Below the pieces are notes generated by a model. The model had not been told where the DNA came from, made no database searches, and saw only the letters and a list, made by a program, of their open reading frames with translations. This document shows positions 24,879-35,346 of a stretch of 58,850 nucleotides of DNA, piece by piece. Every line of letters begins with the position of its first letter. The first letter of the stretch is position 1. Origin of the DNA: Myxococcota bacterium (GTDB lineage Bacteria; Myxococcota_A; UBA796; UBA9615; JAKLKC01); the NCBI GenBank assembly GCA_023150875.1, contig JAKLKC010000012.1, positions 69,565 through 128,414 on the forward strand, in the 5' to 3' direction. Both the position numbers and the translations under genes were made by a program.

Positions 24879-27800
24879 TCAGAAGCGCCGCAGGTACCTC
24901 AGCAGCAGCTCTCCGTGGCCCTTGTCGCCGATCACCCCCTCCACCAGCAGCCGCGGGGTGAGCTGGACCTCCACCTGGCCCTCGATGACGTTCTCGCCGT
25001 CCTGCTCCCCCTCTCCGGCGATGCGGTAGCGGGTGATGACGAACACCCTCCGGCCGAAGGAGCGGCCCAGCTCGATCTGGGTCGAGGAGCCCTCGGCCGT
25101 GTTCCGCTGTTCGACCTGCACCAGGTCCAGGACGTCCCGGGACAGGGCCTTGCCGAAGAGGCTGGTGGCGATCCCCGCGAAGAACGAGGCCGCCTGGGAC
25201 TCGATGTCCTCCCCCTGGCCCGTGGTCAGCTCCTGGAGGGGCCGCCCCGCCACCAGGACGGCGACGATGTCGGCCTCGTCCTCCAGCCTCCCCCCCTCCG
25301 AGGAGAACGAGACCTTCGGCGACGACGAGGGCCCCTCCACCTGCACAGAGACCTTCCCGTAGAGGGAGTCCCGGGACGCCACGATGTCCACCCGGGGATC
25401 CGGCGGCCATGACCCGGTGAACAGCACCTCCCCGCGGTCGATGACGAATCGCCTGCCCAGGACCGACAGGTCGCCGCGGATCACCTGGAGATCCCCCTCG
25501 ATCGCCGCGTGCCCCAGGCTGTTCCGCAGGGCCAGGTCTCCGGTGACCTGGAGGTCCGGCGTCACCCGGGCCAGGAGGTTCACCGTCCCCCCGAGGGCGG
25601 TGTCCCTCTCGGCGAGGCCAGCGCTGAGGCGCACGAACACGTCCCGGGCCAGGGACACGTCGATGGCGACGCGCCCCTCCCGCAGCAGCGCCGCGAGCCA
25701 GGCGGCGGCCCGCCCCTGACCCTCGGCCCCCGCCTCCGCCCGCCTCCGCCCGCCGTCCACCAGCACGAAGTCCGGGGGCAGCTCCACCGGCGCCAGGCCG
25801 CGGCGGACCTCGTCGCCGAGCCAGATCCGGGCGTGCTGCACCTCGACGCGCCCCAGGACGTCCATCCCCGGCGGCGGGCCCCGGCCGGAGAGGGCCCCCG
25901 ACACGCGGGTGGCGACCTCGTCCGTGTGGGCGGCCCAGAACCCGTCGGCGACCACGTCCAGGTCGACGTCCGAAGGCGACAGCCCGTCCAGCAGGACCCG
26001 TCCCGAGGCGCGCAGCGTCCCCGGCGAGCCCTCCAGGACGGGACGCCCTCCCCGGGCGTCGGGGCGGGCCACCACCCTCAGCTCATCGATGCCCAGCTCA
26101 CCGGGAGCGAGGCGGGCGGCGGCGGCGACCTCCGTCCAGCAGGTCCCCAGCCCCGCGAGGCAGAGGGAGATCCCGTCGGTGGACAGGCGGAGATCCGGGA
26201 GGGGCTCCGCCACCGTCCCCCCCACGTCGCCCCGCACCGAGACGGTGCCCTGGGCTCCCTCCAGCTCCGGGACGAAGGCCGCCGCCAGGGCCACCGGCAG
26301 GGCCCGGGCGTCGATCCGAGCCTCCAGCGCCGCGCCCCGGAGCGCCGCGCCCACATCGGTCCCCGGCGGCGGAGGGAGGCCCAAGGGCACCCGGGCTCGG
26401 GCGGACAGCGAGCCCCCCGGCAGCGTGGCCAGGTCCGCGGCGCCCGAGAGCCCATCCGCCCCGGCCTCGGCCCAGAACCTGGCCTCTCCGAAGGAGATCC
26501 CGGCGATCCGCCCCCCCTCGACCCGGAGGTCGGCCCGGCCCCGGGGCAGCCTCCCGTCCCAGGCGACGTCGATCTCGCCCCCCAGCCACCCCGAAGCCTC
26601 CGCTCCCCCGAGGGCCAGTCCCGCCAGCGCCGCCAGCGGGATCCGCTCCACCGTCGCCCGCGCCTCCAGGGCGTCCACCGGCACCGCGCCCGGGGGCCTC
26701 CCCCCCAGCGCCGCCACCAGCCACTCCCCCGGCCGCCCCGTCAGCGAGCCGGCCAGGCCGAACCGCCTCTCTCCGTCGAAGGCGAGGTCGCCGGAGAGCG
26801 CCGCGCCGCCGTCCCGGGGTTCGGCGGCGAGGCGGGCCTCGACGGTGGACACCTCCGCCCCCAGGCCCAGTCCCTCCGGCACCCCGTACAGCACGTCCAG
26901 CTCCAGCTCCGGCCGGGCCGGCGTCCCCCCGAGGGTCGCCCGTCCCCCGATCTCCCCCAGGGGCTCTCCCGGGGGTGGGCCGCCGGCGAGGCGCACCAGC
27001 CCATCCAGGGCCTGCCGAGGCAGGTCCAGGCGCACCCGGATCGCCCCGCCGGGGTCCAGATCCGGCCCCCCGTCCAGGCGCACCGCCACGGGGAGGTCCG
27101 CCTCCAGGCGGACGGGATCCCGCCCCGGGGCCGCCAGGTCGGCGTCGATCCGCGTCCGGCCCTCAGCGGCGTCCGCCCGGACCCCGAGGTCCGCCGGGGG
27201 AGCGCCGACGGCGTGGACCCCCGACAGGCGCAGCTCGACGGACAGCCGGGGCGCCCCGAGGGGCCCCCGGGCGGTGACCGCGAGCCCGACGGTCCCCTCC
27301 GGGGCCAGGGGGAGGTCCCCGGGCAGCGCGGGGGCGAGCCACGAGACCGGCAGGGACGCCACCTCCACCCGGGCGTCCACCGACTCCCCGGCCGTGAACC
27401 GCCCCTCCACCCGGGCGGAGAGGTCCGGGCGGAGGGGGCTGTGCAGCGCCAGCCTCCCCACGGTGACGGCGCGGGACCGGAAGGCGTAGGAGGCCTCCAC
27501 CTTCCCCCGGGAGGCCAGGGCGACCTCCCGCCAGCGCAGGGCCAGCCTCGACAGGGCGAGGTCCAGCCGGGCGGCGCTCCACGACAGCCGCCCCGCCACG
27601 TCCACGTCGTTCCCCTCGCCGTCCCTGCCCGCCAGGTCGAAGTCCACCCGCCGCCCCGAGGCCCTGACCCGCCCCTCCACCACCGGGAAGTCCCTCCCGC
27701 CAGGGCGCAGGTACAGGTCGCCACCCCCCGACGCCTCGCCCCGGGCGAGGCGCACGTCGAAGGAGCCCCCGAGGTCCAGCGGTACCTGGCCCGACACCGA

Positions 27801-29060
27801 GAGCCCGTCGGAGTCCAGGCGCCCCTCCGCCCGGAGGTCCACCGCCTCCAGCCCCTCGCCCTCGCCTCCCCATCCCCCCTCGGCGTCGAAGCGGGCCCGG
27901 ACCGCCCCCCGCACCCCTCGGACCGCTCCGGCGACGGGTTCCCAGCGGGCGATCTCCGGGACCGAGATCCTCCCCCGGGCGCGGAAGCGCGAGGCGCCGG
28001 GGTCGACCGAGCCCGAGAGGTCGGCGTCCCCGAGGCGGGAACGCAGGACCAGCCGGTGGGCCCGGACCTCGCTGCCCAGCAGGGCGAGGTCCGCCTCGGC
28101 GGTGGCGTCCTGTTCGGGGACCTCCGCCGCCAGAGATACGTCCAGGGCCTGGAGGGGACCCCGCGCCCGCCCCCGGGCGTCCACGGTCAGGTCCGGCGCG
28201 TCCCAGCCGAAGGCGGCGAGGCGCCGCAGCGGCAGCCCCCGGACGCCGGCTTTCAGGTCCACCGCCAGGGGCGACGTTGCCCCTCCGCCGCCGGGCCGGG
28301 GGAGCAGGTCCACGCCGTCCAGGGCGCCCCAGGCGACCCAGCGGCTCCCCTCCCAGTCCAGGTCCACGGCGTCCAGGGCCACCCGCCCCGGCGCCGCCCT
28401 TCCCGTCGCCCCCAGGGCCAGGCGCCCGAGGGCCGGCTCCACCGCCCGTGCCGACGCCACCACGGAGAGCCGGAGGTCGTCCAGGGCCCGGGACAGGACC
28501 GCGCCCCCGTGGACTTCCAGGTCCGCCGCCCGCACGGGGGCCCCCAGCCCCTCCACCTCCACCGTCCCGTCCTGGATGGAGAGGGACTCCAGCGCGACGT
28601 CGAAGGGGAGGTCCCCCGCGCCTCCGTCGTCCGCCTCCCCGGGCGGGGACACCGCGCGCACGACGTTCCAGCCGCCCGGACCGAGGGCCAGGGACAGGAC
28701 CGGGGACCGGAGGTGCAGCCGCTCCACCACCAGCCCGCCCGCGAGCAGGGGGCGGGGCCGGATCCGGAGGTCCACCTCGGCCACCCGCAGCACCTCCCCC
28801 CCTTCGGGGTCCCGCAGGACCACGTCCCGTAGGGTGAGGCGGCCCGCCAGCGGCGCCCCCCAGGCGCCGCCGATCCCGACGGAGCCCGGGATCGCCTCGT
28901 CCACCCGGGGCACCAGGCGCCGAACGACGAAGTCCAGGTCCCGGTCGGTGGACAGCAGCGCCACCGCCACCCCGAGGGCGAGGGCGGTGAGAGCGAGAAG
29001 GGCGCAGGCCGCCCGTCCCACCGCCCTCCCGAGGCGCCGCGCCCGGGTCCCCCCCGGCAT
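24879..29060 (-). CDS. TamB-like translocation and assembly protein
   Basis: The 1393-aa AsmA/TamB-family protein has one N-terminal membrane helix (about 15-36, LLALTALALGVAVALL), a very long beta-helical body of repeating amphipathic strands, and the conserved C-terminal DUF490 domain ending in the family-typical LLRYLRRF. TamB bridges the inner and outer membranes and works with TamA-type barrels in envelope biogenesis and probably lipid transport. Its ATG overlaps the stop codon of the upstream TamA-like gene (TGATG), so the two are translationally coupled. Length is near E. coli TamB (1259 aa). Much of the body is low complexity and Arg/Gly/Pro-rich because of the GC content. Confidence 0.9.
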   Translation of the reverse strand: MPGGTRARRLGRAVGRAACALLALTALALGVAVALLSTDRDLDFVVRRLVPRVDEAIPGSVGIGGAWGAPLAGRLTLRDVVLRDPEGGEVLRVAEVDLRIRPRPLLAGGLVVERLHLRSPVLSLALGPGGWNVVRAVSPPGEADDGGAGDLPFDVALESLSIQDGTVEVEGLGAPVRAADLEVHGGAVLSRALDDLRLSVVASARAVEPALGRLALGATGRAAPGRVALDAVDLDWEGSRWVAWGALDGVDLLPRPGGGGATSPLAVDLKAGVRGLPLRRLAAFGWDAPDLTVDARGRARGPLQALDVSLAAEVPEQDATAEADLALLGSEVRAHRLVLRSRLGDADLSGSVDPGASRFRARGRISVPEIARWEPVAGAVRGVRGAVRARFDAEGGWGGEGEGLEAVDLRAEGRLDSDGLSVSGQVPLDLGGSFDVRLARGEASGGGDLYLRPGGRDFPVVEGRVRASGRRVDFDLAGRDGEGNDVDVAGRLSWSAARLDLALSRLALRWREVALASRGKVEASYAFRSRAVTVGRLALHSPLRPDLSARVEGRFTAGESVDARVEVASLPVSWLAPALPGDLPLAPEGTVGLAVTARGPLGAPRLSVELRLSGVHAVGAPPADLGVRADAAEGRTRIDADLAAPGRDPVRLEADLPVAVRLDGGPDLDPGGAIRVRLDLPRQALDGLVRLAGGPPPGEPLGEIGGRATLGGTPARPELELDVLYGVPEGLGLGAEVSTVEARLAAEPRDGGAALSGDLAFDGERRFGLAGSLTGRPGEWLVAALGGRPPGAVPVDALEARATVERIPLAALAGLALGGAEASGWLGGEIDVAWDGRLPRGRADLRVEGGRIAGISFGEARFWAEAGADGLSGAADLATLPGGSLSARARVPLGLPPPPGTDVGAALRGAALEARIDARALPVALAAAFVPELEGAQGTVSVRGDVGGTVAEPLPDLRLSTDGISLCLAGLGTCWTEVAAAARLAPGELGIDELRVVARPDARGGRPVLEGSPGTLRASGRVLLDGLSPSDVDLDVVADGFWAAHTDEVATRVSGALSGRGPPPGMDVLGRVEVQHARIWLGDEVRRGLAPVELPPDFVLVDGGRRRAEAGAEGQGRAAAWLAALLREGRVAIDVSLARDVFVRLSAGLAERDTALGGTVNLLARVTPDLQVTGDLALRNSLGHAAIEGDLQVIRGDLSVLGRRFVIDRGEVLFTGSWPPDPRVDIVASRDSLYGKVSVQVEGPSSSPKVSFSSEGGRLEDEADIVAVLVAGRPLQELTTGQGEDIESQAASFFAGIATSLFGKALSRDVLDLVQVEQRNTAEGSSTQIELGRSFGRRVFVITRYRIAGEGEQDGENVIEGQVEVQLTPRLLVEGVIGDKGHGELLLRYLRRF

Positions 29061-31147
29061 CAGAAGGCCTCCCCGATCCCGAAGTGGATCCCGAAGCCCG
29101 GCTGCCCGGCGGCCAACGTCGGGTCCCGGACCACCGGCACCCCCGCGTCCAGGCGGACCACGCCGATGGGTGTGCGGTAGCGCACACCCCCTCCGACGCT
29201 GACCTGGAGGTCCGCCGGCCCGCCGAAGGCGGACTCCCACACCCTCCCGGCGTCGACGAAGCCCGCGAAGCCGAGGCCGACGCGGGAGTACACCCGCAGT
29301 TCGAGGTTGGCCAGCACCATGGCGTTGCCGCCGACGGGGGTGTCCGGACACCCGTCGTCCGCGCCGCAGTCCTCGCCCGGGACCCGGGGGCTGAGCTGCT
29401 CGTACCCCCAGCCCCGCACCGTGGCCGCCCCGCCCAGGCGGAACCGCTGGAGGTAGGGGGCGCCCAGGTCGTCGAAGGGCCGGATGGCGCCGGCACCGAT
29501 CCGCGCCGCCAGGCTGAGGGTCCGGGGCACCAGGGGCAGGTAGCCCGAGACCTCGCCCCGCACCCGGAGGTAGGTGAACTCGCCGCCCAGGAAGGAGGCG
29601 CCGCCCGCCACCGTGAGTTCCGCGGCCACGCCGGACATGGGCGAGAGGGGATCGTCCCGCCCGTCCCCCCGCAGGCGGAGCTCCAGGTAGCCCAGCCGGT
29701 ACGGGTCCATGAAGGTCGTGCCAGCGCCCGTGACCGTGGGATCGTCCACCGGCCCCGCGCTGAGGTCCAGGAGCTCCTCGTCCACGGAGAAGAAGTCGTA
29801 GGAGCGCAGGTTGTAGCCCAGGGACACCAGCAGGCGCCGGCCGGGGGCGTACTGGACCGCGGCCTCGAACTGCGGACCCCAGTACTGGTAGCCCTGCCCG
29901 ATCTCCAGGACGACCGCCCCCCGCAGGGAGGTCTGGAACTGGCTCCAGGGGACGTGGGGGAAGGTCGCCTTCAGCTCCTCCGACGCCAGGGGGCCGTGGT
30001 ACTCCGGATCCCCCAGGGCGGGGAGCACCGAGTAGCCCGCCTCGGTGCGGGAGGAGAGCCGGACGGCGCGGCGGAAGGCGTTGCGGTCCTGGAGGAGCAC
30101 GGAGGCCCGGGCGTCGAAGCGGGAGGACTCCACCCGCACGCCGCCCCCCACCTCCAGCAGCCGGGGATCCCCCTCCCTCACCAGGACGTCCACCGGGATC
30201 GGGCTGCCCTCCGGCACGGACAGGTCGGGGGCGACGGTGACCGTCGAGAAGATCCCCAGGTCGTACAGGTCGGACTGGAGGCGCTCCAGGTCCCGGGGCC
30301 GGTACACCTGCCCGGGGACCAGGCGGATCTGCTTGCGGATCAACGACTCGGGGACGGTGAACCGCCCCGACAGCCGCACCTCTCCCAGGAGCCCGACCTC
30401 CCCGGGGTCGACGTCGATCCCGACGTCCACGGCCCCCGCGTCCGCGTCCGCCCGCACCTGCCCCAGGACCCGGGCCCAGGCGTAACCCCGCTCGCTCAGG
30501 AAGGACCGGAGCGCCGCGAGGGAGCGGGAGTAGGCGTCGTAATCGAAGGCGCGGCCCTCCCGGAGCGAGACGGCGGAGCGGGCCCGCGACTCCTCTCCCT
30601 CGGGCAGGTCCTCCAGGCCCCGGACCTCCACGTCCCGCAGCGCGGCACGGGGGCCCTCCTCGACGCGGAACACCACGTCCACCCACCGGGGGCCGCCCCG
30701 CCCGCGCCGGCCCGCGAAGGCCTCCCGCACCTCCACGCCCGCGACCCGGGCCCGCAGGAACCCCTCGAGGCGATAGAGGTTCTCGATCCTCCGGACGTCG
30801 TCGTCGAGGTCGCGCCGGTCGAGCCAGCGGTAGGCGCGCTTCACCCGCAGGGCCCGGGTCAGCTCGGCGGCCGGTGTGCCCCGGGTGGCGATCTTCTGCC
30901 GGATCGCGTACGCCGGCACCCTCCGGGCGCCCTCCACCCGGACCCGCGCCACCACCGCCTCACCCCGCGTCGCCTCGGGCACCGCCCCGGTGGGGCCGGG
31001 GCGCCGGGCGCACGCGGCGAGGGCGCACGCCACCGACGCCAGGCAGGCGAGGCGGAGCACCCGCCCCCCGCTCCGGCTTCCCGTCCAAAGGGGCACCCGC
31101 CTCCGCCCCGGCGGATCCTCCGCTCCCCCGCTCCCGGCTCCTGGCAT
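29060..31147 (-). CDS. TamA/BamA-family outer-membrane assembly barrel, lipoprotein-like
   Basis: The protein (695 aa from the ATG at 31147) has POTRA-like domains (about 70-330) and a C-terminal 16-strand barrel with the Omp85 signature VRGWGYEQLSP and a final aromatic. A GTG at 31096 would give a better signal peptide. The hydrophobic N-terminus ends in ALAAC, a good lipobox, so the mature protein is probably lipid-modified, unlike E. coli TamA or BamA. Bacteroidetes TamL is a known lipidated TamA relative that also pairs with TamB. The tamB-like gene follows with an overlapping stop/start, supporting a Tam complex rather than the main BamA. Confidence 0.88.
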   Translation of the reverse strand: MPGAGSGGAEDPPGRRRVPLWTGSRSGGRVLRLACLASVACALAACARRPGPTGAVPEATRGEAVVARVRVEGARRVPAYAIRQKIATRGTPAAELTRALRVKRAYRWLDRRDLDDDVRRIENLYRLEGFLRARVAGVEVREAFAGRRGRGGPRWVDVVFRVEEGPRAALRDVEVRGLEDLPEGEESRARSAVSLREGRAFDYDAYSRSLAALRSFLSERGYAWARVLGQVRADADAGAVDVGIDVDPGEVGLLGEVRLSGRFTVPESLIRKQIRLVPGQVYRPRDLERLQSDLYDLGIFSTVTVAPDLSVPEGSPIPVDVLVREGDPRLLEVGGGVRVESSRFDARASVLLQDRNAFRRAVRLSSRTEAGYSVLPALGDPEYHGPLASEELKATFPHVPWSQFQTSLRGAVVLEIGQGYQYWGPQFEAAVQYAPGRRLLVSLGYNLRSYDFFSVDEELLDLSAGPVDDPTVTGAGTTFMDPYRLGYLELRLRGDGRDDPLSPMSGVAAELTVAGGASFLGGEFTYLRVRGEVSGYLPLVPRTLSLAARIGAGAIRPFDDLGAPYLQRFRLGGAATVRGWGYEQLSPRVPGEDCGADDGCPDTPVGGNAMVLANLELRVYSRVGLGFAGFVDAGRVWESAFGGPADLQVSVGGGVRYRTPIGVVRLDAGVPVVRDPTLAAGQPGFGIHFGIGEAF

Positions 31148-31246
31148 GGCCAGGAGACTAGCTACGGCGGGCCCCGCAGGCAAACGGGCTCGGGGGCTCC
31201 CCCGGCGCCGGGCCCGACCGGTCCTGGCCCGGACCCCGCCCCGCGT

Positions 31247-31252
31247 TAGTAT
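31247..31252 (+). promoter_or_regulatory. Candidate -10 element of the ferritin gene
   Basis: TAGTAT lies 20 bases before the encapsulated-ferritin ATG in the divergent spacer with the TamA-like gene. A GGGAG ribosome site follows. No -35 hexamer is evident. Confidence 0.35.
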
Positions 31253-31272
31253 GGGGCAACGGGAGAAGCGGC

Positions 31273-31677
31273 ATGCCCAGCGAGACCTACCACGAGTCGG
31301 AGCTCAGCGAGGGGACGAGGGACATCCACCGCGCCCTCGCCTCCCTGCGGGAGGAGCTCGACGCCATCGACTGGTACCAGCAGCGCATCGACGCCACTTC
31401 GGACCGCGAGCTGGCCGCGGTCCTCGCCCACAACCGCGACGAGGAGATCGAGCACGCCGCGATGGTCCTGGAGTGGATCCGCCGGAGGGCGCCGGTCTTC
31501 GACCGGGTCCTGAAGACCTACCTCTTCACCGAGGCCCCCATCGTCCAGATCGAGGAGGGCGCCGAGGCGGACGAGGTCCCCGCCCGCCCCGCCGTCAACG
31601 GGCGGAGCGAGCGCACTCCGCCGTCGGTCGGCTCCCTGATCGACGACTCCCACCTCCCCCCCGGCACTGCGCGCTGA
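31273..31677 (+). CDS. Encapsulated ferritin (EncFtn) cargo protein
   Basis: This short ferritin-like protein (134 aa) belongs to the encapsulin-associated type, which oxidises Fe(II) inside a protein nanocompartment. The two-helix core shows REELDAIDWYQQRID (26-40) and HNRDEEIEHAAMVLEW (53-68). Ferroxidase residues equivalent to those of Rhodospirillum rubrum EncFtn are present: Glu28, Tyr35, Glu58 and His61. TYLFTEAPI is also conserved. The C-terminus carries SVGSLI, resembling encapsulin targeting peptides, though more residues follow than usual. No encapsulin shell gene lies in the window, so the shell must be encoded elsewhere. The gene is divergent from the TamA-like gene. Confidence 0.9.
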   Translation: MPSETYHESELSEGTRDIHRALASLREELDAIDWYQQRIDATSDRELAAVLAHNRDEEIEHAAMVLEWIRRRAPVFDRVLKTYLFTEAPIVQIEEGAEADEVPARPAVNGRSERTPPSVGSLIDDSHLPPGTAR

Positions 31678-31748
31678 GCCCAGGAGTCGCTCGTGATCCG
31701 GGGGCCCGGCGCCCCGCTCCCGCCGGGAGTGTGTAGGATCTTCTCGGT

Positions 31749-31772
31749 CGAGGCGGTTGCGCTCCCGCCTCG
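31749..31772. other. 8-bp perfect hairpin between ferritin and pseudo-kinase genes
   Basis: CGAGGCGG pairs with CCGCCTCG around an eight-base loop. It lies 71 bases after the ferritin stop and 94 bases before the next ATG. It could attenuate transcription between the genes or be an operator. A TAGGAT just upstream (about 31734-31739) may be a -10 box. Confidence 0.35.
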
Positions 31773-31866
31773 CCGGGCTAAGAACGGGTCGCGCCCCGAA
31801 GGTGTGCACGCCATGCCCACTCCGGTCCCAGGCCGTGCCACCGCGCGACGCGACGGACGGATCCCC

Positions 31867-32577
31867 ATGAGCACTCCCGATGCCCCGCCCATCCAGGAGC
31901 GGTTCGTGACCGGCGGCTCCCTCGAGACCGATCGGATCGATGGGCTGATCGAGGACTACCGGCAGATGGTCCACCGGCTGCGCGGCTGCCTCAATGGAGT
32001 CGTCCTGAACGCGGCGCTGCTCAAGAGACTCCCCCCCGGGGCCCCCCGCGCCGACGAGTGCGAGCGGGTGGTCAAGGAGCAGCTCGCCCGCGCCGCCAGC
32101 GTCCTCGACGACTTCGAGCGGTACCTCCAGGTGGGGATCTCCGCCCCCGAGCGGCTGCCCGCCGGCGCCATCCACACCCGGGTCCGCAGGGCGATCGCCC
32201 ACCCCGAGAGGGTGGCGGTGGAGTCGGACGAGGACCTCCCCGCCATCGACGTCGACTACCAGGCCGTCACGGAGGCCCTCAGGACGGTGATCGAGAAGGC
32301 GCTGGCCTGGACGGGCCCCGACGCCCCGGCGAACCTCCGGGTGTCCGCGGACGGAGAGGGGGTGAGCTGGACCGTGACCACCCCCGGCGCCCACCCGCCC
32401 CATCCCGGGGAGAACCCCTTCCAGCTCTACCAGGGCCGCGACGAGGAGGACCGCTTCGACTCCCGCCTCGGCCGGGCACGCCGCATCGTCCGCCTGCACG
32501 GGGGACGGCTCGAGGTCCAGGGGACGGTGCCCCTCCGCTTCATGATGTGGCTGCCGTCGGCGGAGGAGACGCCGTGA
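31867..32577 (+). CDS. Degenerate histidine-kinase-like protein
   Basis: The 236-aa protein reads like a shortened sensor kinase without sensor or membrane domain. MVHRLRGCLNGVVLN (34-48) resembles the dimerisation/H-box helix with His36. The ATP-binding half keeps a G2-like end (RLGRARRIVRLHGGRLEV, 200-217), but the N-box position (VTEALRTVIEKALAW) lacks the essential Asn. ATP binding is therefore doubtful, and it may act as an adaptor or phosphotransfer partner. It precedes the response regulator by 43 bases, which supports a pair. The start could also be ATG 31813; neither has a strong ribosome site. Confidence 0.65.
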   Translation: MSTPDAPPIQERFVTGGSLETDRIDGLIEDYRQMVHRLRGCLNGVVLNAALLKRLPPGAPRADECERVVKEQLARAASVLDDFERYLQVGISAPERLPAGAIHTRVRRAIAHPERVAVESDEDLPAIDVDYQAVTEALRTVIEKALAWTGPDAPANLRVSADGEGVSWTVTTPGAHPPHPGENPFQLYQGRDEEDRFDSRLGRARRIVRLHGGRLEVQGTVPLRFMMWLPSAEETP

Positions 32578-32620
32578 TGCCTCCTCCAGGGCCCCGCCAC
32601 CGCGGACGAGGAGGCGGCGA

Positions 32621-33979
<1,359 letters not shown>

Positions 33980-34043
33980 GGGGCCGGCTCCCCCCGGGAG
34001 CACCCGCCTCCACGGATCCCGCGGGTGGGACGGCGGTGGACGG

Positions 34044-34071
34044 TTGCACCGCCCGCGGTCGGCCCTAACTT
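34044..34071 (+). promoter_or_regulatory. Sigma-70-type promoter giving a leaderless transcript
   Basis: TTGCAC (34044-34049), a 16-base spacer and TAACTT (34066-34071) form a good promoter for this GC content. The expected start of transcription, about seven bases after the -10 box, coincides with the A of the ATG at 34078. No ribosome site is present before that ATG. Confidence 0.55.
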
Positions 34072-34077
34072 CTCCGC

Positions 34078-35313
34078 ATGGTGCGTCTCACGCCCGGCCG
34101 CCGTCTCGGGGGAGTGCCGATGGCCCTCGTCGCCTCCCTGTGGATCGCGCTGGCGTCGTCCCTGGCGCGGGCCACCCCCGTCGCCGTCCCTCCGGACGCG
34201 CCGGCGGCCGCGCCCGCCGCGCCGGGGATCCCCGACGGCTGGGACGTGGTGCGGGAGGGCCCCTTCCGCTTCGTCCACCCCCCAGGGCAGGCCCGGGCGG
34301 CGCGGACCCTCGCCGAGCGCTCGGGGGGGGATCTCCGCACCCTCGTCGAGTACGTCGGGATGGATCCCGGGGCTCCCATCTCCGTCTGGCTGGCGGACAC
34401 CCCCGAACGGTTCCGGGACTTGCAGCCCGGCCGCACCCCCGGTTGGGCCGCGGGGACCGCCTGGCCGGAGCAGGGGTGGATCTTCCTCGACGCCGGCTCC
34501 GCCCGGTCCTCCGGGGAGCTCCAGAAGGTCTTCGTGCACGAGCTCGCCCACGTGGTGCTGGGGAGGGCGACCGGGGACCGCCCGGTGCCCCGCTGGTTGA
34601 GGGAGGGCCTCGCCCAGTTCGTGGCCCGGGAGTATGGCCCCTCCACCTGGGCGACCCTCGCCGACGCGGCGCTGGGGGGGGACGTCGTGCCCCTGTCCCG
34701 GCTGGACGTGGGCTTCCCCGCGGAGCCCGCCCTGGCCCGGATCGCCTACGCCCAGAGCGTGGACTTCGTCGCGTGGCTGCTGGACCGCTTCGGCCCCGAC
34801 GCCGTGCGGGCGGTGGTCCGGGACCTCGCCGCGGGGAGCTCCGCCGCCGACGCCCTGCGCTCCGCGACGGGGTCCTCCCTGGGCGATCTGGAGGCCCGCT
34901 GGCGCGACCATCTCCAGCTCACCCACGGGTGGGTCACGGTGCTGGGCGGCAGCGGCGCCGTGTGGGGGTTCGCCACGGTGCTGTTCCTGCTCGCGGGCGT
35001 GCGCCGCACGCGGGAGAAGCGCCGGGCCCTGAAGGAGATGGAGGCGCGGGAGGCCCGGGAGGCCGAGGCCCGGAGGCTCCCGGTCCCGGAGTCCCTGGCG
35101 GCCGCCGCGGCTTCCGGGCCGCTCTCCGACGCGCCGCCGGTGGGAGGGCTCGACGGAGGCGGCGACCCCGCTCTCGACGCGGAAGACGCCGACGCTCCGG
35201 GGGAGGAGAGGCCGCCCCTCTTCCGGGGCGCGGCATACCGCGACGACCTCGGGCAGACCCAGGGCCGCCGCTTCCTGCGGAGGGATCCCGGGGCGGACGA
35301 GGTCGTCCACTGA
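34078..35313 (+). CDS. Membrane-anchored peptidase-MA-like metalloprotease
   Basis: The 411-aa protein has an N-terminal signal or anchor (about 13-32), an extracytoplasmic gluzincin-type domain with HELAH (154-158) and a downstream Glu in WLREGLAQF (Glu176), which together form the zinc site of peptidase MA-like proteins, a transmembrane helix at about 283-306, and a cytoplasmic charged tail with coiled-coil (REKRRALKEMEAREAREAE). Active-site residues are intact, so proteolysis outside the cytoplasmic membrane is likely; the substrate is unknown. The transcript is probably leaderless. Confidence 0.85.
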   Translation: MVRLTPGRRLGGVPMALVASLWIALASSLARATPVAVPPDAPAAAPAAPGIPDGWDVVREGPFRFVHPPGQARAARTLAERSGGDLRTLVEYVGMDPGAPISVWLADTPERFRDLQPGRTPGWAAGTAWPEQGWIFLDAGSARSSGELQKVFVHELAHVVLGRATGDRPVPRWLREGLAQFVAREYGPSTWATLADAALGGDVVPLSRLDVGFPAEPALARIAYAQSVDFVAWLLDRFGPDAVRAVVRDLAAGSSAADALRSATGSSLGDLEARWRDHLQLTHGWVTVLGGSGAVWGFATVLFLLAGVRRTREKRRALKEMEAREAREAEARRLPVPESLAAAAASGPLSDAPPVGGLDGGGDPALDAEDADAPGEERPPLFRGAAYRDDLGQTQGRRFLRRDPGADEVVH

Positions 35314-35346
35314 CAGCGGCAAGGCGGGGTGCCGGCCGTGTCGCGT

